Numbered from the stretch's first letter, positions 8,133 through 16,347 are shown. The stretch is DNA of 32,608 nt from MESE01 sp036675035 (GCA_036675035.1 JAKFFO010000226.1:1-32608); one strand, 5' to 3'. Notes: a model not told the origin generated them from the letters alone. Numbers and translations are program-made.

Positions 8133-8925
8133 TGTTCTGAATAGAATTATCGCAGTCAAGGCGGAAGAAATCGCTGCTGCAAAAAAGCAGCGGGATTTGA
8201 ACAGCCTGCGGCGCGAAGTGGAAGCCGACAGCGAAGCTCGAAAAGGACTGCGGAGCTTTGAAGCAAGCCTTCGCACAAAAATTGCGGCAGGCCATGCGGG
8301 TGTGATTGCCGAAGTTAAAAAAGCGTCTCCTTCCAAAGGCGTGTTGCGCGCAGATTTTCATCCGTCGGAGATCGCGGTCAGTTATGCGAAAAGTGGCGCT
8401 GCTTGTTTATCGGTGCTGACGGATGTGCAATTCTTCCAGGGGGCACCGGAATACCTGAAGCAAGCAAGGGCGGCCTGTCCGCTCCCGGTGCTGCGCAAAG
8501 ATTTCATGATTGACCTGTACCAGGTCTATCAGGCACGGTCGTGGGGAGCGGATTGCATTTTGCTGATCGTATCGGCGCTCGACCTTGGATTGATGGCAGA
8601 GCTGGAAGCATGTGCGCATGAACTCGGTATGGGCGTGTTGGTGGAGGTACATGACGCCGACGAATTGACAGCTGCATTGCGGTTGAAGACCGCTATGCTC
8701 GGCATCAATAACCGGAATCTGCGAACATTTGAAACATCGCTGCAAACCACGCTGGACCTGCTGCCACGTATCCCACCGGAAAAACTGGTCGTCACCGAAT
8801 CAGGAATTCTGACGCCGGATGACGTGAAGCGCATGCGCGATGCCGATGTTCATGCCTTTCTGGTAGGCGAAGCTTTCATGCGTGCCACTGATCCCGGCAC
8901 AGAATTGCAGCGCCTTTTCAACTGA
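8125..8925 (+). CDS. trpC: Indole-3-glycerol phosphate synthase
   Basis: 266-residue TIM-barrel enzyme that closes the indole ring from CdRP. Key stretches: AEVKKASPSKG (62-72, with catalytic Lys), LRKDFMIDLYQVYQARSWGADCILLI, GINNRNLRTFETSL and VTESGIL with the phosphate-binding end LVGEAFMRA. The ATG at 8125 overlaps the trpD stop, in keeping with translational coupling; the open frame upstream to 8044 lies inside trpD. It is not fused to TrpF. trpF, trpB and trpA are absent here and must lie elsewhere, which is the usual split in Burkholderiales. Confidence 0.97.
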   Translation: MSDVLNRIIAVKAEEIAAAKKQRDLNSLRREVEADSEARKGLRSFEASLRTKIAAGHAGVIAEVKKASPSKGVLRADFHPSEIAVSYAKSGAACLSVLTDVQFFQGAPEYLKQARAACPLPVLRKDFMIDLYQVYQARSWGADCILLIVSALDLGLMAELEACAHELGMGVLVEVHDADELTAALRLKTAMLGINNRNLRTFETSLQTTLDLLPRIPPEKLVVTESGILTPDDVKRMRDADVHAFLVGEAFMRATDPGTELQRLFN

Positions 8926-8941
8926 ATCACAGCCGTGAGAG

Positions 8942-8981
8942 GCGGTTACTGCAATTGATTACCGCAGTCGATTACTTTTTT
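8942..8981 (+). terminator. Possible weak terminator after trpC
   Basis: GCGGT (8942-8946) can pair with ACCGC (8961-8965), or ACTGC (8948-8952) with GCAGT (8964-8968); a T-run follows at 8976-8981. The stems are short and the T-run is several bases away, and part of it codes the end of the convergent M61 gene. It is listed because it is the only hairpin between the trp block and the convergent gene. Confidence 0.3.
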
Positions 8982-10774
8982 AACCAGGCAGTGCGCATCC
9001 GCACTGCGGCAACCGGCTTCGATTGCAGCGTCAATGTCACTTTCGGTGCCGCATCGGTTTTCAGGGTAACAACGAAACTCATCAATTCGTCGCGCCGAAA
9101 AGCATGCAGCGTGATGCGATCACCTTCACGATAGCGTGCCAGCAAGGTATCGAGAGTGGCCGCTGTAACGCGCAATCCGTTTACTGCAATCAGCACATCG
9201 CCCGCCGATAGACCGGCACGATGCGCCGGTTCCGCGGCATACACATTCGCCAGCTTGCAATCATTGCCGTCGCGTGTGGTACGGACCCCCAGGCTGGGCT
9301 TGGCATCCTTGCGAGTATCTTCGAAGGTGATGCCGAATGGCGCCAACAGCTTGGCGAGCGGCAAATCGGTGGTGCCGCGAATGTAGCGTTCGAAGAATGA
9401 TTTCAGTTTCAGATCGCTGACTGAATCGAATATTTCTTCCACTTCTGATTCGGTTACTCCACGGCCGCTTGAACGCCCCGGCGAATAAAAATCGCGCCCG
9501 TAGCGCTGCCACAATGTGCGCATCACGTCATCAAGCGACTTCTTCCCGTTGGATTCGGCTCGAATCACAAGATCGAGCGCGAGCGCAATCAACGAGCCCT
9601 TGGTGTAATAACTGACAATGGCGTTCGGCGCATTTTCATCCTGACGATAGTATTTGACCCAGGCGTCGAAGCTGGATTCGGCGAGACTTTGTTTTTGGCG
9701 CCCACTGCCGCGCAGCACGCCGTTGACGGTTTTTGCCACCAACTTTAGATAAGCGTCCGGGTCGATCACGCCGCTGCGCACCAGCATCAGATCATCGTAA
9801 TAACTGGTGAAGCCCTCGAACAACCACAACAATGACGTGTAATTTTCAGATTGCAGCTCGTACGGTGCAAATACTGCAGGTTTGATGCGCTTTACATTCC
9901 AGGTATGAAAATATTCATGGCTGCAGAGTCCGAGGAACGTGCGATAACCATCGGTCATTTCCGGCTGCCCTTTTACCGGCAAATCAGCGCGCGCGCAAAT
10001 CAGCGCCGTCGATGCGCGATGCTCCAGGCCTCCGTAACCATCGCCTACTGCCAATGTCATGAATACATAGCGCTGCATCGGCGCACGCTTTGTTCTCGGC
10101 TCAAAAAAAGCGATTTGCGATTCGCATATTTTCTTCAGGTCTGCAGTCAATCGCACCATGTCGAGATTGGGCACCTGGCCGGTGATGACAACGTCATGTG
10201 GTACGCCATACGCGTCGAAACGCGCCAGCGCAAAATTTCCCATTTCAACCGGATGGTCGATCAGTTCATCGTAATCGTCAGCGATATAAGTACCAAATCC
10301 ATGGCGTTTGGCCTTCAATTCAGTCATTGAAGTAGCGACACGCCAAGTTTTATAAATATCTCCATCCGGTCGGCGGATATCAACCAGATGCGGACTGCCC
10401 TCATGTCCAAGTGCCCGCAGAAAAACGCTGGTTCCGTTGAAGAATCCGTGCGTCTGGTCCAGGTGCGCTGCGCGCACCGATAAATCCCATGCATAGACGT
10501 CATAGCGCAGAATCAGCGCCCCATCGCATCGCGCAGCTTGCCACGTATGCTTATCCAGTTTCTTGACAGCGATTTTTTTTCCGTTCGATTCGGCGTGGAC
10601 CCGCACGATGTTTCGTGAAAATTCGCGGATCATGTAACTGCCCGGAATCCATGCTGGCAAGGTGAATACCTGTCCATCCGGATTCGGGAAGTCGACAGTC
10701 AGCACAATCTCAAAAAGATGTGCAGCCGTGTCCTGCGGGACAATGCTGTAGCGAATTGCGTTCTTGTCTTTCAT
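8972..10774 (-). CDS. M61 family metallopeptidase with PDZ domain
   Basis: 600 residues, the normal length of glycyl-aminopeptidase-like M61 proteins. The N-terminal beta domain has LPAWIPGSYMIREFSRNI (39-56) and GGLEH (248-252). The zinc site is HEYFH (286-290) with the third ligand Glu320 in LFEGFTSYY. A PDZ domain occupies about 500-575, with LSAGDVLIAVNGLRV. No signal peptide is visible, so it is probably cytoplasmic. Known relatives release N-terminal Gly/Ala from peptides; the substrate here is unknown. Its ATG lies 1 nt after the stop of the acuI-like gene, whose last codons contain the ribosome site AAGGA, so the two form a tight operon. Confidence 0.92.
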   Translation of the reverse strand: MKDKNAIRYSIVPQDTAAHLFEIVLTVDFPNPDGQVFTLPAWIPGSYMIREFSRNIVRVHAESNGKKIAVKKLDKHTWQAARCDGALILRYDVYAWDLSVRAAHLDQTHGFFNGTSVFLRALGHEGSPHLVDIRRPDGDIYKTWRVATSMTELKAKRHGFGTYIADDYDELIDHPVEMGNFALARFDAYGVPHDVVITGQVPNLDMVRLTADLKKICESQIAFFEPRTKRAPMQRYVFMTLAVGDGYGGLEHRASTALICARADLPVKGQPEMTDGYRTFLGLCSHEYFHTWNVKRIKPAVFAPYELQSENYTSLLWLFEGFTSYYDDLMLVRSGVIDPDAYLKLVAKTVNGVLRGSGRQKQSLAESSFDAWVKYYRQDENAPNAIVSYYTKGSLIALALDLVIRAESNGKKSLDDVMRTLWQRYGRDFYSPGRSSGRGVTESEVEEIFDSVSDLKLKSFFERYIRGTTDLPLAKLLAPFGITFEDTRKDAKPSLGVRTTRDGNDCKLANVYAAEPAHRAGLSAGDVLIAVNGLRVTAATLDTLLARYREGDRITLHAFRRDELMSFVVTLKTDAAPKVTLTLQSKPVAAVRMRTAWLKK

Positions 10775-10775
10775 C

Positions 10776-11765
10776 CTAAGTCCTTACATTGACAACCAGG
10801 CGACCGCGTACTTTTCCGGCGAGAATATCGGGTGCTTTGCTCAATGCCTCAGCCAGAGTAATTTCGGTCGTTATCATTGCCAGCTTGTCCGCATCGAGAT
10901 CCTTGGCAAGCCGATTCCATGCAGCGATACGCTTTGCCTTTGGCGCCATGACGCTGTCGATCCCAATCAATCTGACACCGCGCAAAATGAACGGCGCAAC
11001 CGATGCGGGGAAATCCAACCCCTGCGCCAGGCCGCAGGCGGCGACCGTACCGCCGTACCTGGTTTGTGCTACTGCATTGGCCAAGGTGTGCGACCCTACC
11101 GAATCGACGACCCCGGCCCAGCGTTCCTTTTGCAGCGGCCTGCCGGGAACCGATAGCTCATTTCGATCGATTACTTCCACGGCACCAAGCGTTTTCAGAT
11201 AATCGGTTTCGGATAATCGGCCGGTCGATGCCACGACCCGATAACCCCAGCCGGACAGGATTGCAATTGCGATGCTACCGACCCCACCCGACGCGCCGGT
11301 AACCAGGATATCGCCACCGCCCTTACTTACACCTTGTTCCTGCAGCGCCGTTGCGCAAAGCATCGCCGTATAACCGGCAGTGCCGATCGACATTGCGGTT
11401 TTGGTGCTCATTGCTTCCGGCAGCGGGATGAGCCATTCGCCCTTGAGTCGGGCACGTTGCGCCAGGCATCCCATATGCGTTTCTCCAACACCCCAGCCGT
11501 TGAGAATGAACCGGTCACCGACCTTCCAATCTGGATTGGCGGACGCAATGACTTCACCTGCGCCATCAATGCCGGGCACCATCGGCCATTTGCGTACTAC
11601 CGGAGATTTTCCTGTAATCGCAAGTCCATCCTTGTAATTGATCGTCGAGTACTCGATCGCTACTGTCACATCGCCGTCGGTCGGCAATTGCGCATCGTCG
11701 AGTTGAGTCAGAGTGGCGGCGGTTGTGCCGTCATCGTTCTTGTTGAGAAAAATCGCAGCAAACAT
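10776..11765 (-). CDS. acuI: Acrylyl-CoA reductase / YhdH-type quinone oxidoreductase
   Basis: 329 residues, zinc-free medium-chain dehydrogenase/reductase. N-terminal GroES-like fold with YSTINYKDGLAITGK and PMVPGIDGAGEV; NADPH-binding Rossmann motif VTGASGGVGSIAIAIL; C-terminal LRGVRLIGIDSVMAPKAKR, a stretch typical of the YhdH/AcuI subgroup. Such enzymes reduce acryloyl-CoA to propionyl-CoA; a broader enone-reductase role is possible. The ATG at 11765 has GGAGG 8 nt upstream, better than the GTG at 11780, which overlaps that ribosome site. A perfect TATAAT lies 29 nt upstream of the start. First gene of a two-gene operon with the M61 peptidase. Confidence 0.88.
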   Translation of the reverse strand: MFAAIFLNKNDDGTTAATLTQLDDAQLPTDGDVTVAIEYSTINYKDGLAITGKSPVVRKWPMVPGIDGAGEVIASANPDWKVGDRFILNGWGVGETHMGCLAQRARLKGEWLIPLPEAMSTKTAMSIGTAGYTAMLCATALQEQGVSKGGGDILVTGASGGVGSIAIAILSGWGYRVVASTGRLSETDYLKTLGAVEVIDRNELSVPGRPLQKERWAGVVDSVGSHTLANAVAQTRYGGTVAACGLAQGLDFPASVAPFILRGVRLIGIDSVMAPKAKRIAAWNRLAKDLDADKLAMITTEITLAEALSKAPDILAGKVRGRLVVNVRT

Positions 11766-11793
11766 AGTCGGCGCCTCCACAGGTAGAGACCCG

Positions 11794-11799
11794 ATTATA
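11794..11799 (-). promoter_or_regulatory. Predicted -10 box of the acuI-M61 operon
   Basis: A perfect TATAAT on the minus strand, 29 nt upstream of the acuI ATG. No good -35 hexamer stands 16-18 bp further up (CAGCGC is the best at 17 bp), so the promoter may need an activator or may be weak. Confidence 0.45.
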
Positions 11800-11919
11800 A
11801 AGTGCCAAGGCTAAGAGCGCTGTTGATACAGATGAACAATAAAGCGCTGGTGCATACCGAACAGTGAACGAAACAGCGCATCCCGTATCGGACAATGCGC
11901 TGCCTTAAAGATACTGCCC

Positions 11920-12639
11920 CTACTTAATGGAGGCCAGTTTCGCTTCAAGCCCCTTGGCATCTATCGCGCCCGGGATACGAGTACCGTCAGTGAAGAATAT
12001 GGTTGGCGTTCCGGTTACTTTGAGCTTTCTCCCCAGCTCGAATACTTTTTCGTTCGGAGTGACGCAGGATTCCGGTGCCGCGGGCGCAGCTTTTCCCTTC
12101 AGCATCCAGTCATCCCAGGCCTTGGCGCGATCGGCGGAACACCATACATTCCTGGACTTGACATCCGAATCTTCTGACAGGATGTTGTACATGAATGTGT
12201 AAATCGTAATGTTGTCGATTTCGTCCAACGTATGGCGAAAGCGCTTGCAATAACCGCAATTCGGGTCTTCGAAAACTGCAATGACGCGCTTGCCGTTCCC
12301 TTTGACGGTCTTTAGCGCAGACGCCAGCGGGAAATCGGAGAATTTGACCTTGCTGATCTCGTCGATACGCGCTTTTGTGTAGTCTTGATAAGTCTGCGTG
12401 TCGAGTACACGACCGACGAAAAGATACTTCGCATTCGCGTCGGTATACAGGATGTCAGTACCGACTCGGACTTCGAACAAGCCTGAATACGGCGTCTTGG
12501 TCACCGAGTGTACTTTTGCCCCTTCGCCAATGCGCGGTTCGATCAGTTTTTTTACTTTTGCTTCTTCAGCAGTTTCCGCCCACGTTGCTGCCGTCAAAGA
12601 ACTCAGCAGTGCGACTGCAGCGACCTTGAATAATTTCAT
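11920..12639 (-). CDS. dsbC: Thiol:disulfide interchange protein DsbC
   Basis: 239 residues with a Sec signal peptide (MKLFKVAAVALLSSL, cleavage after TWA near 21). The N-terminal dimerisation domain (about 22-80) is followed by a thioredoxin fold with active site CGYC (Cys128, Cys131) in FEDPNCGYCKRF, a structural pair Cys167/Cys192 and the cis-Pro loop TGTPT. It isomerises wrong disulfides in the periplasm and is kept reduced by DsbD. The frame also opens at a GTG (12651), which has AAGGG 4 nt upstream; the ATG at 12639 gives the more typical signal peptide, so the start is not certain. It lies downstream of the UbiH-like gene with a gap of about 27 bp, so they may be cotranscribed. Confidence 0.95.
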   Translation of the reverse strand: MKLFKVAAVALLSSLTAATWAETAEEAKVKKLIEPRIGEGAKVHSVTKTPYSGLFEVRVGTDILYTDANAKYLFVGRVLDTQTYQDYTKARIDEISKVKFSDFPLASALKTVKGNGKRVIAVFEDPNCGYCKRFRHTLDEIDNITIYTFMYNILSEDSDVKSRNVWCSADRAKAWDDWMLKGKAAPAAPESCVTPNEKVFELGRKLKVTGTPTIFFTDGTRIPGAIDAKGLEAKLASIK

Positions 12640-12666
12640 GTTTGATTGCACCGTACCCTTGTTGAA

Positions 12667-13869
12667 TTACAGTATTCTGCCAAGCGCATGTGACATTAAG
12701 CGCCTCTTTATGACAGGCATTTTGTTGATCAGGTTCAATCCCATATTACGCATAAACCTCAACGGCTCAAAATCTGACGCGAATAAGCGCTCCAGACCGT
12801 CGGTTGTCATTTGCATTAACAGTATTTCCTCGCGACGCGCACGCGCATACTGGGAAAGCAGACGCAGGTCACCGAAATCTTGTTGCGGCCCCCTTTTAAC
12901 GATGGCTTTTAGCAGGCCGGCAACATCGGAAAACCCGAGATTCATGCCATGTCCTGCCAACGGATGAACCACATGGGCAGCATCGCCCACCAATGCCACT
13001 CTCGGCGCGATGATCTCGTGAGGGCGAATCAGTGCAAGCGGGAACGCCTTCACTGCTTCCGGTTTAAGCGGATGCAATTGCCCCAACCGCAGATCGGGAA
13101 GCAGTGATACCCGTTGCGCCAACTGATCCGGTGATTCATGCAATAAGATCTCCGCCAGGTGCTCAGGCGCGGACCAAACCAGCGAAACGCGTTGGCCGGG
13201 CAACGGAAGTAACGCGACAATGCCGTCTACCGACGTGAACCATTGATAGGCGACGCCGTGATGCGGTTTTTCGCAGGAAAAATTTGTAACGATTGCGCGC
13301 TGCCCGTAAGACCGATAGTCAAGACCGATGTCACACTGGCCTCGCACCCAGGAGTGCCCCCCATCGGCGCCGACTATCAGTGCCGCGTCAAGCGTGTCGC
13401 CATTTTCAAGCCGGACCGATGCTCGCTTGGCATCGGCGCTTAGGCAAGTCGCCCGCCCCGTAACGGACTTCACTCCTGGAGTGAATTTCAGTGCCGCGTC
13501 CAGCGCCTGATTGAGATTGCTGTCTTCCACAATCCAGGCCAATGCATCGACTCGTGCACTATAAGCATCAAAGGCCAGATTTCCGGCATGTCGCTCGCCA
13601 TCGCCTCGGACTACCATTGCGTCGACTGCGGCAATGCGCATCGGGTCCAACGCGCCCCATACCTTGAGCGAGGACAGCAAGGCGCGGGCGGTCTGATTGA
13701 GCGCGTACACTCTTGAATCCCAAGGACTGGCGTCCTGCAAAGGTGGCGTCTGGGCGGCAAGCGACGGCGCGAGCAATGTGACGCTCAGCCCCGATTGCGC
13801 CAAACCCAGTGCGGCGGCTTTGCCGATCACACCGTTGCCGACGACACAGACATCACTTTGTAAATTCAT
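12667..13869 (-). CDS. UbiH/Coq6-family FAD-dependent monooxygenase
   Basis: About 400 residues from MNLQSDVCVVG. The N-terminal dinucleotide motif is VVGNGVIGKAAALGLAQSG, with NADPH/FAD segment VGADGGHSWVRGQ (the DG motif) and the second FAD motif VALVGDAAHVVHPLAGHGMNLG, all typical of ubiquinone-ring hydroxylases. Which ring position (C1, C5 or C6) it hydroxylates cannot be told from the sequence; UbiH, UbiF and VisC-type paralogues look alike. The ATG at 13869 puts the Rossmann motif at the usual position; the longer frame to 13917 lacks a ribosome site. Its upstream region borders the divergent tRNA-Phe promoter. Confidence 0.9.
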   Translation of the reverse strand: MNLQSDVCVVGNGVIGKAAALGLAQSGLSVTLLAPSLAAQTPPLQDASPWDSRVYALNQTARALLSSLKVWGALDPMRIAAVDAMVVRGDGERHAGNLAFDAYSARVDALAWIVEDSNLNQALDAALKFTPGVKSVTGRATCLSADAKRASVRLENGDTLDAALIVGADGGHSWVRGQCDIGLDYRSYGQRAIVTNFSCEKPHHGVAYQWFTSVDGIVALLPLPGQRVSLVWSAPEHLAEILLHESPDQLAQRVSLLPDLRLGQLHPLKPEAVKAFPLALIRPHEIIAPRVALVGDAAHVVHPLAGHGMNLGFSDVAGLLKAIVKRGPQQDFGDLRLLSQYARARREEILLMQMTTDGLERLFASDFEPLRFMRNMGLNLINKMPVIKRRLMSHALGRIL

Positions 13870-13953
13870 CAAATAAAAATTGCGAGGAAGCGCACCAGTA
13901 AAATTCGATGCGCCCATTATAGCGGTAGTGGTCCAAGGGAATTCAGCGTGTGC

Positions 13954-13982
13954 TTTGCAGAATTCAAATGTTTTGCTATACT
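13954..13982 (+). promoter_or_regulatory. Predicted tRNA-Phe promoter
   Basis: -35 TTTGCA (13954-13959), a 17-bp spacer and -10 TATACT (13977-13982). The tRNA begins 10 nt after the -10 box, so the primary transcript would have only a very short 5' leader. A GC-rich GCGCGCC follows the -10 box, resembling the discriminator of stringently controlled stable-RNA promoters. Confidence 0.7.
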
Positions 13983-13992
13983 TGCGCGCCTT

Positions 13993-14068
13993 GGCCTGGT
14001 AGCTCAGTCGGTAGAGCAGAGGATTGAAAATCCTTGTGTCGGTGGTTCGATTCCGCCCCGGGCCACCA
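13993..14068 (+). tRNA. tRNA-Phe (anticodon GAA)
   Basis: 76 nt with encoded CCA. Acceptor stem GGCCTGG pairs with CCGGGCC (one G-U); D arm AGCTCAGTCGGTAGAGC; anticodon loop TTGAAAA with GAA; T arm with GGTTCGATTCC. It stands alone between a promoter and a perfect terminator hairpin. Confidence 0.98.
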
Positions 14069-14076
14069 AGAAAATC

Positions 14077-14112
14077 AAGGGCTTACAGCGTTCTCGTTGT
14101 AAGCCCTTTTTT
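14077..14112 (+). terminator. Rho-independent terminator of tRNA-Phe
   Basis: A perfect 11-bp stem, AAGGGCTTACA (14077-14087) with TGTAAGCCCTT (14098-14108), loop of 10 nt, running into a T-run 14107-14112. The minus strand carries a weaker T-rich tail, so it may also stop transcription of the genes arriving from the right. Confidence 0.93.
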
Positions 14113-14215
14113 ATTCGTTTTCGCATGAATCGCCCGGACGCTTGCGATTCAGGAAATGCTGCACCGGCTCATTGCGCAGCGTTACCGGCCAGTCGCACGG
14201 CAGTTCAATTTCCAT
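14111..14215 (-). CDS. Possible small protein (34 residues), unknown
   Basis: A short ORF downstream of the esterase gene in the same direction. It begins MEIELPCDWPVTLRNEPVQH and ends SCENE; ribosome site AAGGGA is about 4 nt before the ATG, and the start is 17 nt after the esterase stop. The stop codon overlaps the edge of the tRNA-Phe terminator, so the ORF exactly fills the space before a hairpin. Composition is protein-like but no hydrophobic segment or known motif is seen. It may be a real small gene or the preserved start of a lost longer one. Not recognised. Confidence 0.4.
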   Translation of the reverse strand: MEIELPCDWPVTLRNEPVQHFLNRKRPGDSCENE

Positions 14216-14232
14216 TGCGTCCCTTAAAACGT

Positions 14233-15426
14233 TTATCTACGCCGCCGATGCGCATAGAAAAAGCGGACCATTTCCCGTGATGCACCCGGCCCCTTTGGAT
14301 CGGTATAGGAGCCGGCGTTGGTGCCACCCGACCATGCATGTCCCGCACCATGGACGGTCCAATGCTCGGCAATGGGTGCGCCGTCGGCACCATGGTGGAT
14401 TTCTCTTGTGAACGTTCGGCCGTTGGGCGCCTGGCCTTTCACGATGCGCGTTTCATGACTGCTTGCACGGTCGATGCTCGTCTCAGGGACGACGCGCATG
14501 CATTGATCCAATACGCAGCGCCCATTGGCCGGATGAACGGTGCGGTCGTGATCTCCATGGAACACAATCGCCGGAATTGCTTGCCGAGACGCGAAGGCTT
14601 TTGGAGTCTTGCCACCTTCTCTCATGACGCTGAACGCCGATGTCACGTCGTGCGCGGAACCGACCGGCAGTCCGGAATGGATTCCGACAGCCGCGTACAG
14701 CTCGGGATAGGCAGCTGCAAGAATGGCTGCCATAGCGCCACCGGCTGAAAGGCCAGCGACATATACGCGATCGGAGTCGACTTGGTATTCCGCCATCACC
14801 TTGCGTGTAATGGCGGCAATAATCGATGGCTCTCCGCCATCGCGTTGCTGATCTGACGTCTTGAACCAGTTCCAGCAATTCGAACCATTGGCAGAATGGG
14901 CTTGCGCAGGATAAACGATGAAACAATTATTCTGTTCGGCTATTTGATTCATGCCGGTTCCTGCGGCAAAGTCGTCGGGATTCTGCTTGCAGCCATGCAG
15001 CATGACAATCATCGGCAAAGGAGCACCGTGATAACTGCTGGGTATATAAAGCTTGTATGCACGCGTTCCGGCATGAGTGGTGCAGGATGCAGCGAGAAAT
15101 TTGCCTTCGAGATCCGTGTTCGATGCAGCTTGTTTGCCAACATCGCCGATCAACTGCCCGGTCAGCGCGTTCTTCCAGTCAATACCAAGTGGGTTAAGCG
15201 CTCCCTCCACAAATGTGCGGGATGCGGCTTCGCGTTTGTCGCCGGCCTTGGCAGGACGAGGATTGATATCTACGAATTCGCCAGAAAAAGCCTGTTCATC
15301 GACAACGCCGATCTTTGCATCTTGCAGCACACGCTGTATCGCAGCGGTCGCCGCTGTCGGGCCGGCGGTCTGCAGCAATTGCGTTGCTTTATGCATCCTG
15401 GTGAGGAAATCTTCATTCAGTTTCAT
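14233..15426 (-). CDS. PHB-depolymerase-family esterase (alpha/beta hydrolase)
   Basis: 397 residues. After an N-terminal extension of about 115 residues (with no signal peptide) comes an alpha/beta-hydrolase: YKLYIPSSY, oxyanion HGCKQNPDDFAAGTGMN (144 on), a GSNCWNWF segment typical of the family, nucleophile Ser227 in AGLSAGGAMAAIL, acid Asp292 or Asp294 in FHGDHDRTVHP, and His363 in GAGHAWSGG. Family members hydrolyse polyhydroxybutyrate or other esters. Lack of an export signal suggests a cytoplasmic enzyme, either granule degradation or a general esterase. It lies directly downstream of a ribbon-helix-helix regulator (21-bp gap), so it is probably in that autoregulated operon. Confidence 0.87.
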   Translation of the reverse strand: MKLNEDFLTRMHKATQLLQTAGPTAATAAIQRVLQDAKIGVVDEQAFSGEFVDINPRPAKAGDKREAASRTFVEGALNPLGIDWKNALTGQLIGDVGKQAASNTDLEGKFLAASCTTHAGTRAYKLYIPSSYHGAPLPMIVMLHGCKQNPDDFAAGTGMNQIAEQNNCFIVYPAQAHSANGSNCWNWFKTSDQQRDGGEPSIIAAITRKVMAEYQVDSDRVYVAGLSAGGAMAAILAAAYPELYAAVGIHSGLPVGSAHDVTSAFSVMREGGKTPKAFASRQAIPAIVFHGDHDRTVHPANGRCVLDQCMRVVPETSIDRASSHETRIVKGQAPNGRTFTREIHHGADGAPIAEHWTVHGAGHAWSGGTNAGSYTDPKGPGASREMVRFFYAHRRRR

Positions 15427-15447
15427 TGGATTCTTTCTAAAAATTTG

Positions 15448-15861
15448 TTACCGGATTCGACCGGCCAACGCAGCCTTGATGCTGGGACTTGCATGCAGCG
15501 CTCCGAAGACGGTAATGGATTCAATCGCCGCCTGTGCCAGTTCGGCCGTGACATCGGCACTGATGCTGGCCAGTCCGAGCACCTGGATCTGCAACGTCTG
15601 CCCCGCTTGCCGTACGGCCTCCAGATCCTCCCGAGAGAAATGCTGTAGTCCGAGTACCAGACTTTTTCGCGTCACTGTCTGTCGAATGACGTCGGCATGG
15701 ATAGTCAACTGGTTGCGTATTGCCGTGCGAATCAAATCGGTTCGGTTCGAATAAAACCCTTCCTGGACCAGCAAATCGATCTGTCCCAAATCTACCGGCC
15801 CCAGGTTGATTGTGATTTTTTCGCTGTCGCCAATTTTTGCTCTGGTTTCCTGCCCGTTCAT
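15448..15861 (-). CDS. Ribbon-helix-helix (CopG/Arc-type) transcriptional regulator
   Basis: 137 residues from MNGQETRAKI. The RHH fold spans about 15-52: beta strand KITINLGPVDLGQID, then helices with EGFYSNRTDLIRTAIRNQL. The C-terminal 80 residues carry LGLQHFSREDLEAVRQAG and repeat-like, Ala-rich helices that may bind a ligand or multimerise; I do not recognise that domain. The ATG at 15861 has AAGGA 6 nt upstream; the longer frame to 15948 would run through the palindromic operator and promoter. It probably represses its own operon by the 26-bp palindrome just upstream and so controls the esterase gene. Confidence 0.85.
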   Translation of the reverse strand: MNGQETRAKIGDSEKITINLGPVDLGQIDLLVQEGFYSNRTDLIRTAIRNQLTIHADVIRQTVTRKSLVLGLQHFSREDLEAVRQAGQTLQIQVLGLASISADVTAELAQAAIESITVFGALHASPSIKAALAGRIR

Positions 15862-15898
15862 GATTATCCTTTTAACGTAATGGAATGTTTTAACATCC

Positions 15899-15924
15899 AT
15901 ATACCATCCATATGGATGGTATAT
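15899..15924. promoter_or_regulatory. Perfect 26-bp palindrome, likely RHH operator
   Basis: Half-site ATATACCATCC, centre ATAT, then the exact reverse complement GGATGGTATAT; every one of the 13 base pairs matches. The motif TCCATAT occurs again at 15896-15902 next to 15907-15913, giving the closely spaced repeats that RHH dimers usually bind. It overlaps the predicted -10 box and start of the RHH-esterase operon, 38 nt upstream of the RHH start codon, the expected place for an autorepressor site. Confidence 0.8.
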
Positions 15925-15948
15925 TACACCGATGTTCAATGAAATCAA
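15921..15948 (-). promoter_or_regulatory. Predicted promoter of the RHH-esterase operon
   Basis: Minus strand: -35 TTGATT (15948-15943), 16-bp spacer, -10 TAATAT (15926-15921). The -10 box shares four bases with the palindromic operator, so a bound repressor would block RNA polymerase. Confidence 0.6.
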
Positions 15949-16347
15949 GAGTGATGTTCGGTTGTGAGAAGTGAGCCACGGGATTTCCCTTGGTGCAAAC
16001 CATGAAAAATATAGAGAAAGCGCATCGGCGCCCAGCGAACGGGTTCGTGCTTGATCAATTGGAATGAATTTGCGTGATAACCAGGCAACACCACCGCGAC
16101 TGGAGGCCGCTGGGTCGCCGGACGTGTCAACGAAGGTGCAGCACCGGATTAGCGCCTGTCAGCTTAGGTCCGCCTTGGATACAAATGAAGAAAGCAGGCA
16201 CATACAGGCAACGGAGGGCCCTTCCTAAGTCGCTGGCAGCGGATAGGCAGGATAGACCGACGCAGCCTCTTGGATTGATGCGAACCGGAAACCACGCTCG
16301 CATTGATCTTCGGTTTTTATGTGCGAATGCGCCTGCCGATCATTCGG
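15949..16347. other. About 400 bp without a supported gene
   Basis: Apart from the RHH promoter at its left edge nothing is clear. A plus-strand frame from 16062 encodes 50-odd residues starting MNLRDNQATPPRLEAAG and stops early; overlapping frames (16074-16370) are longer but have no ribosome site and an arginine-rich, shadow-like composition. The stretch might be a decayed mobile-element fragment, but I cannot name a source. Confidence 0.5.
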
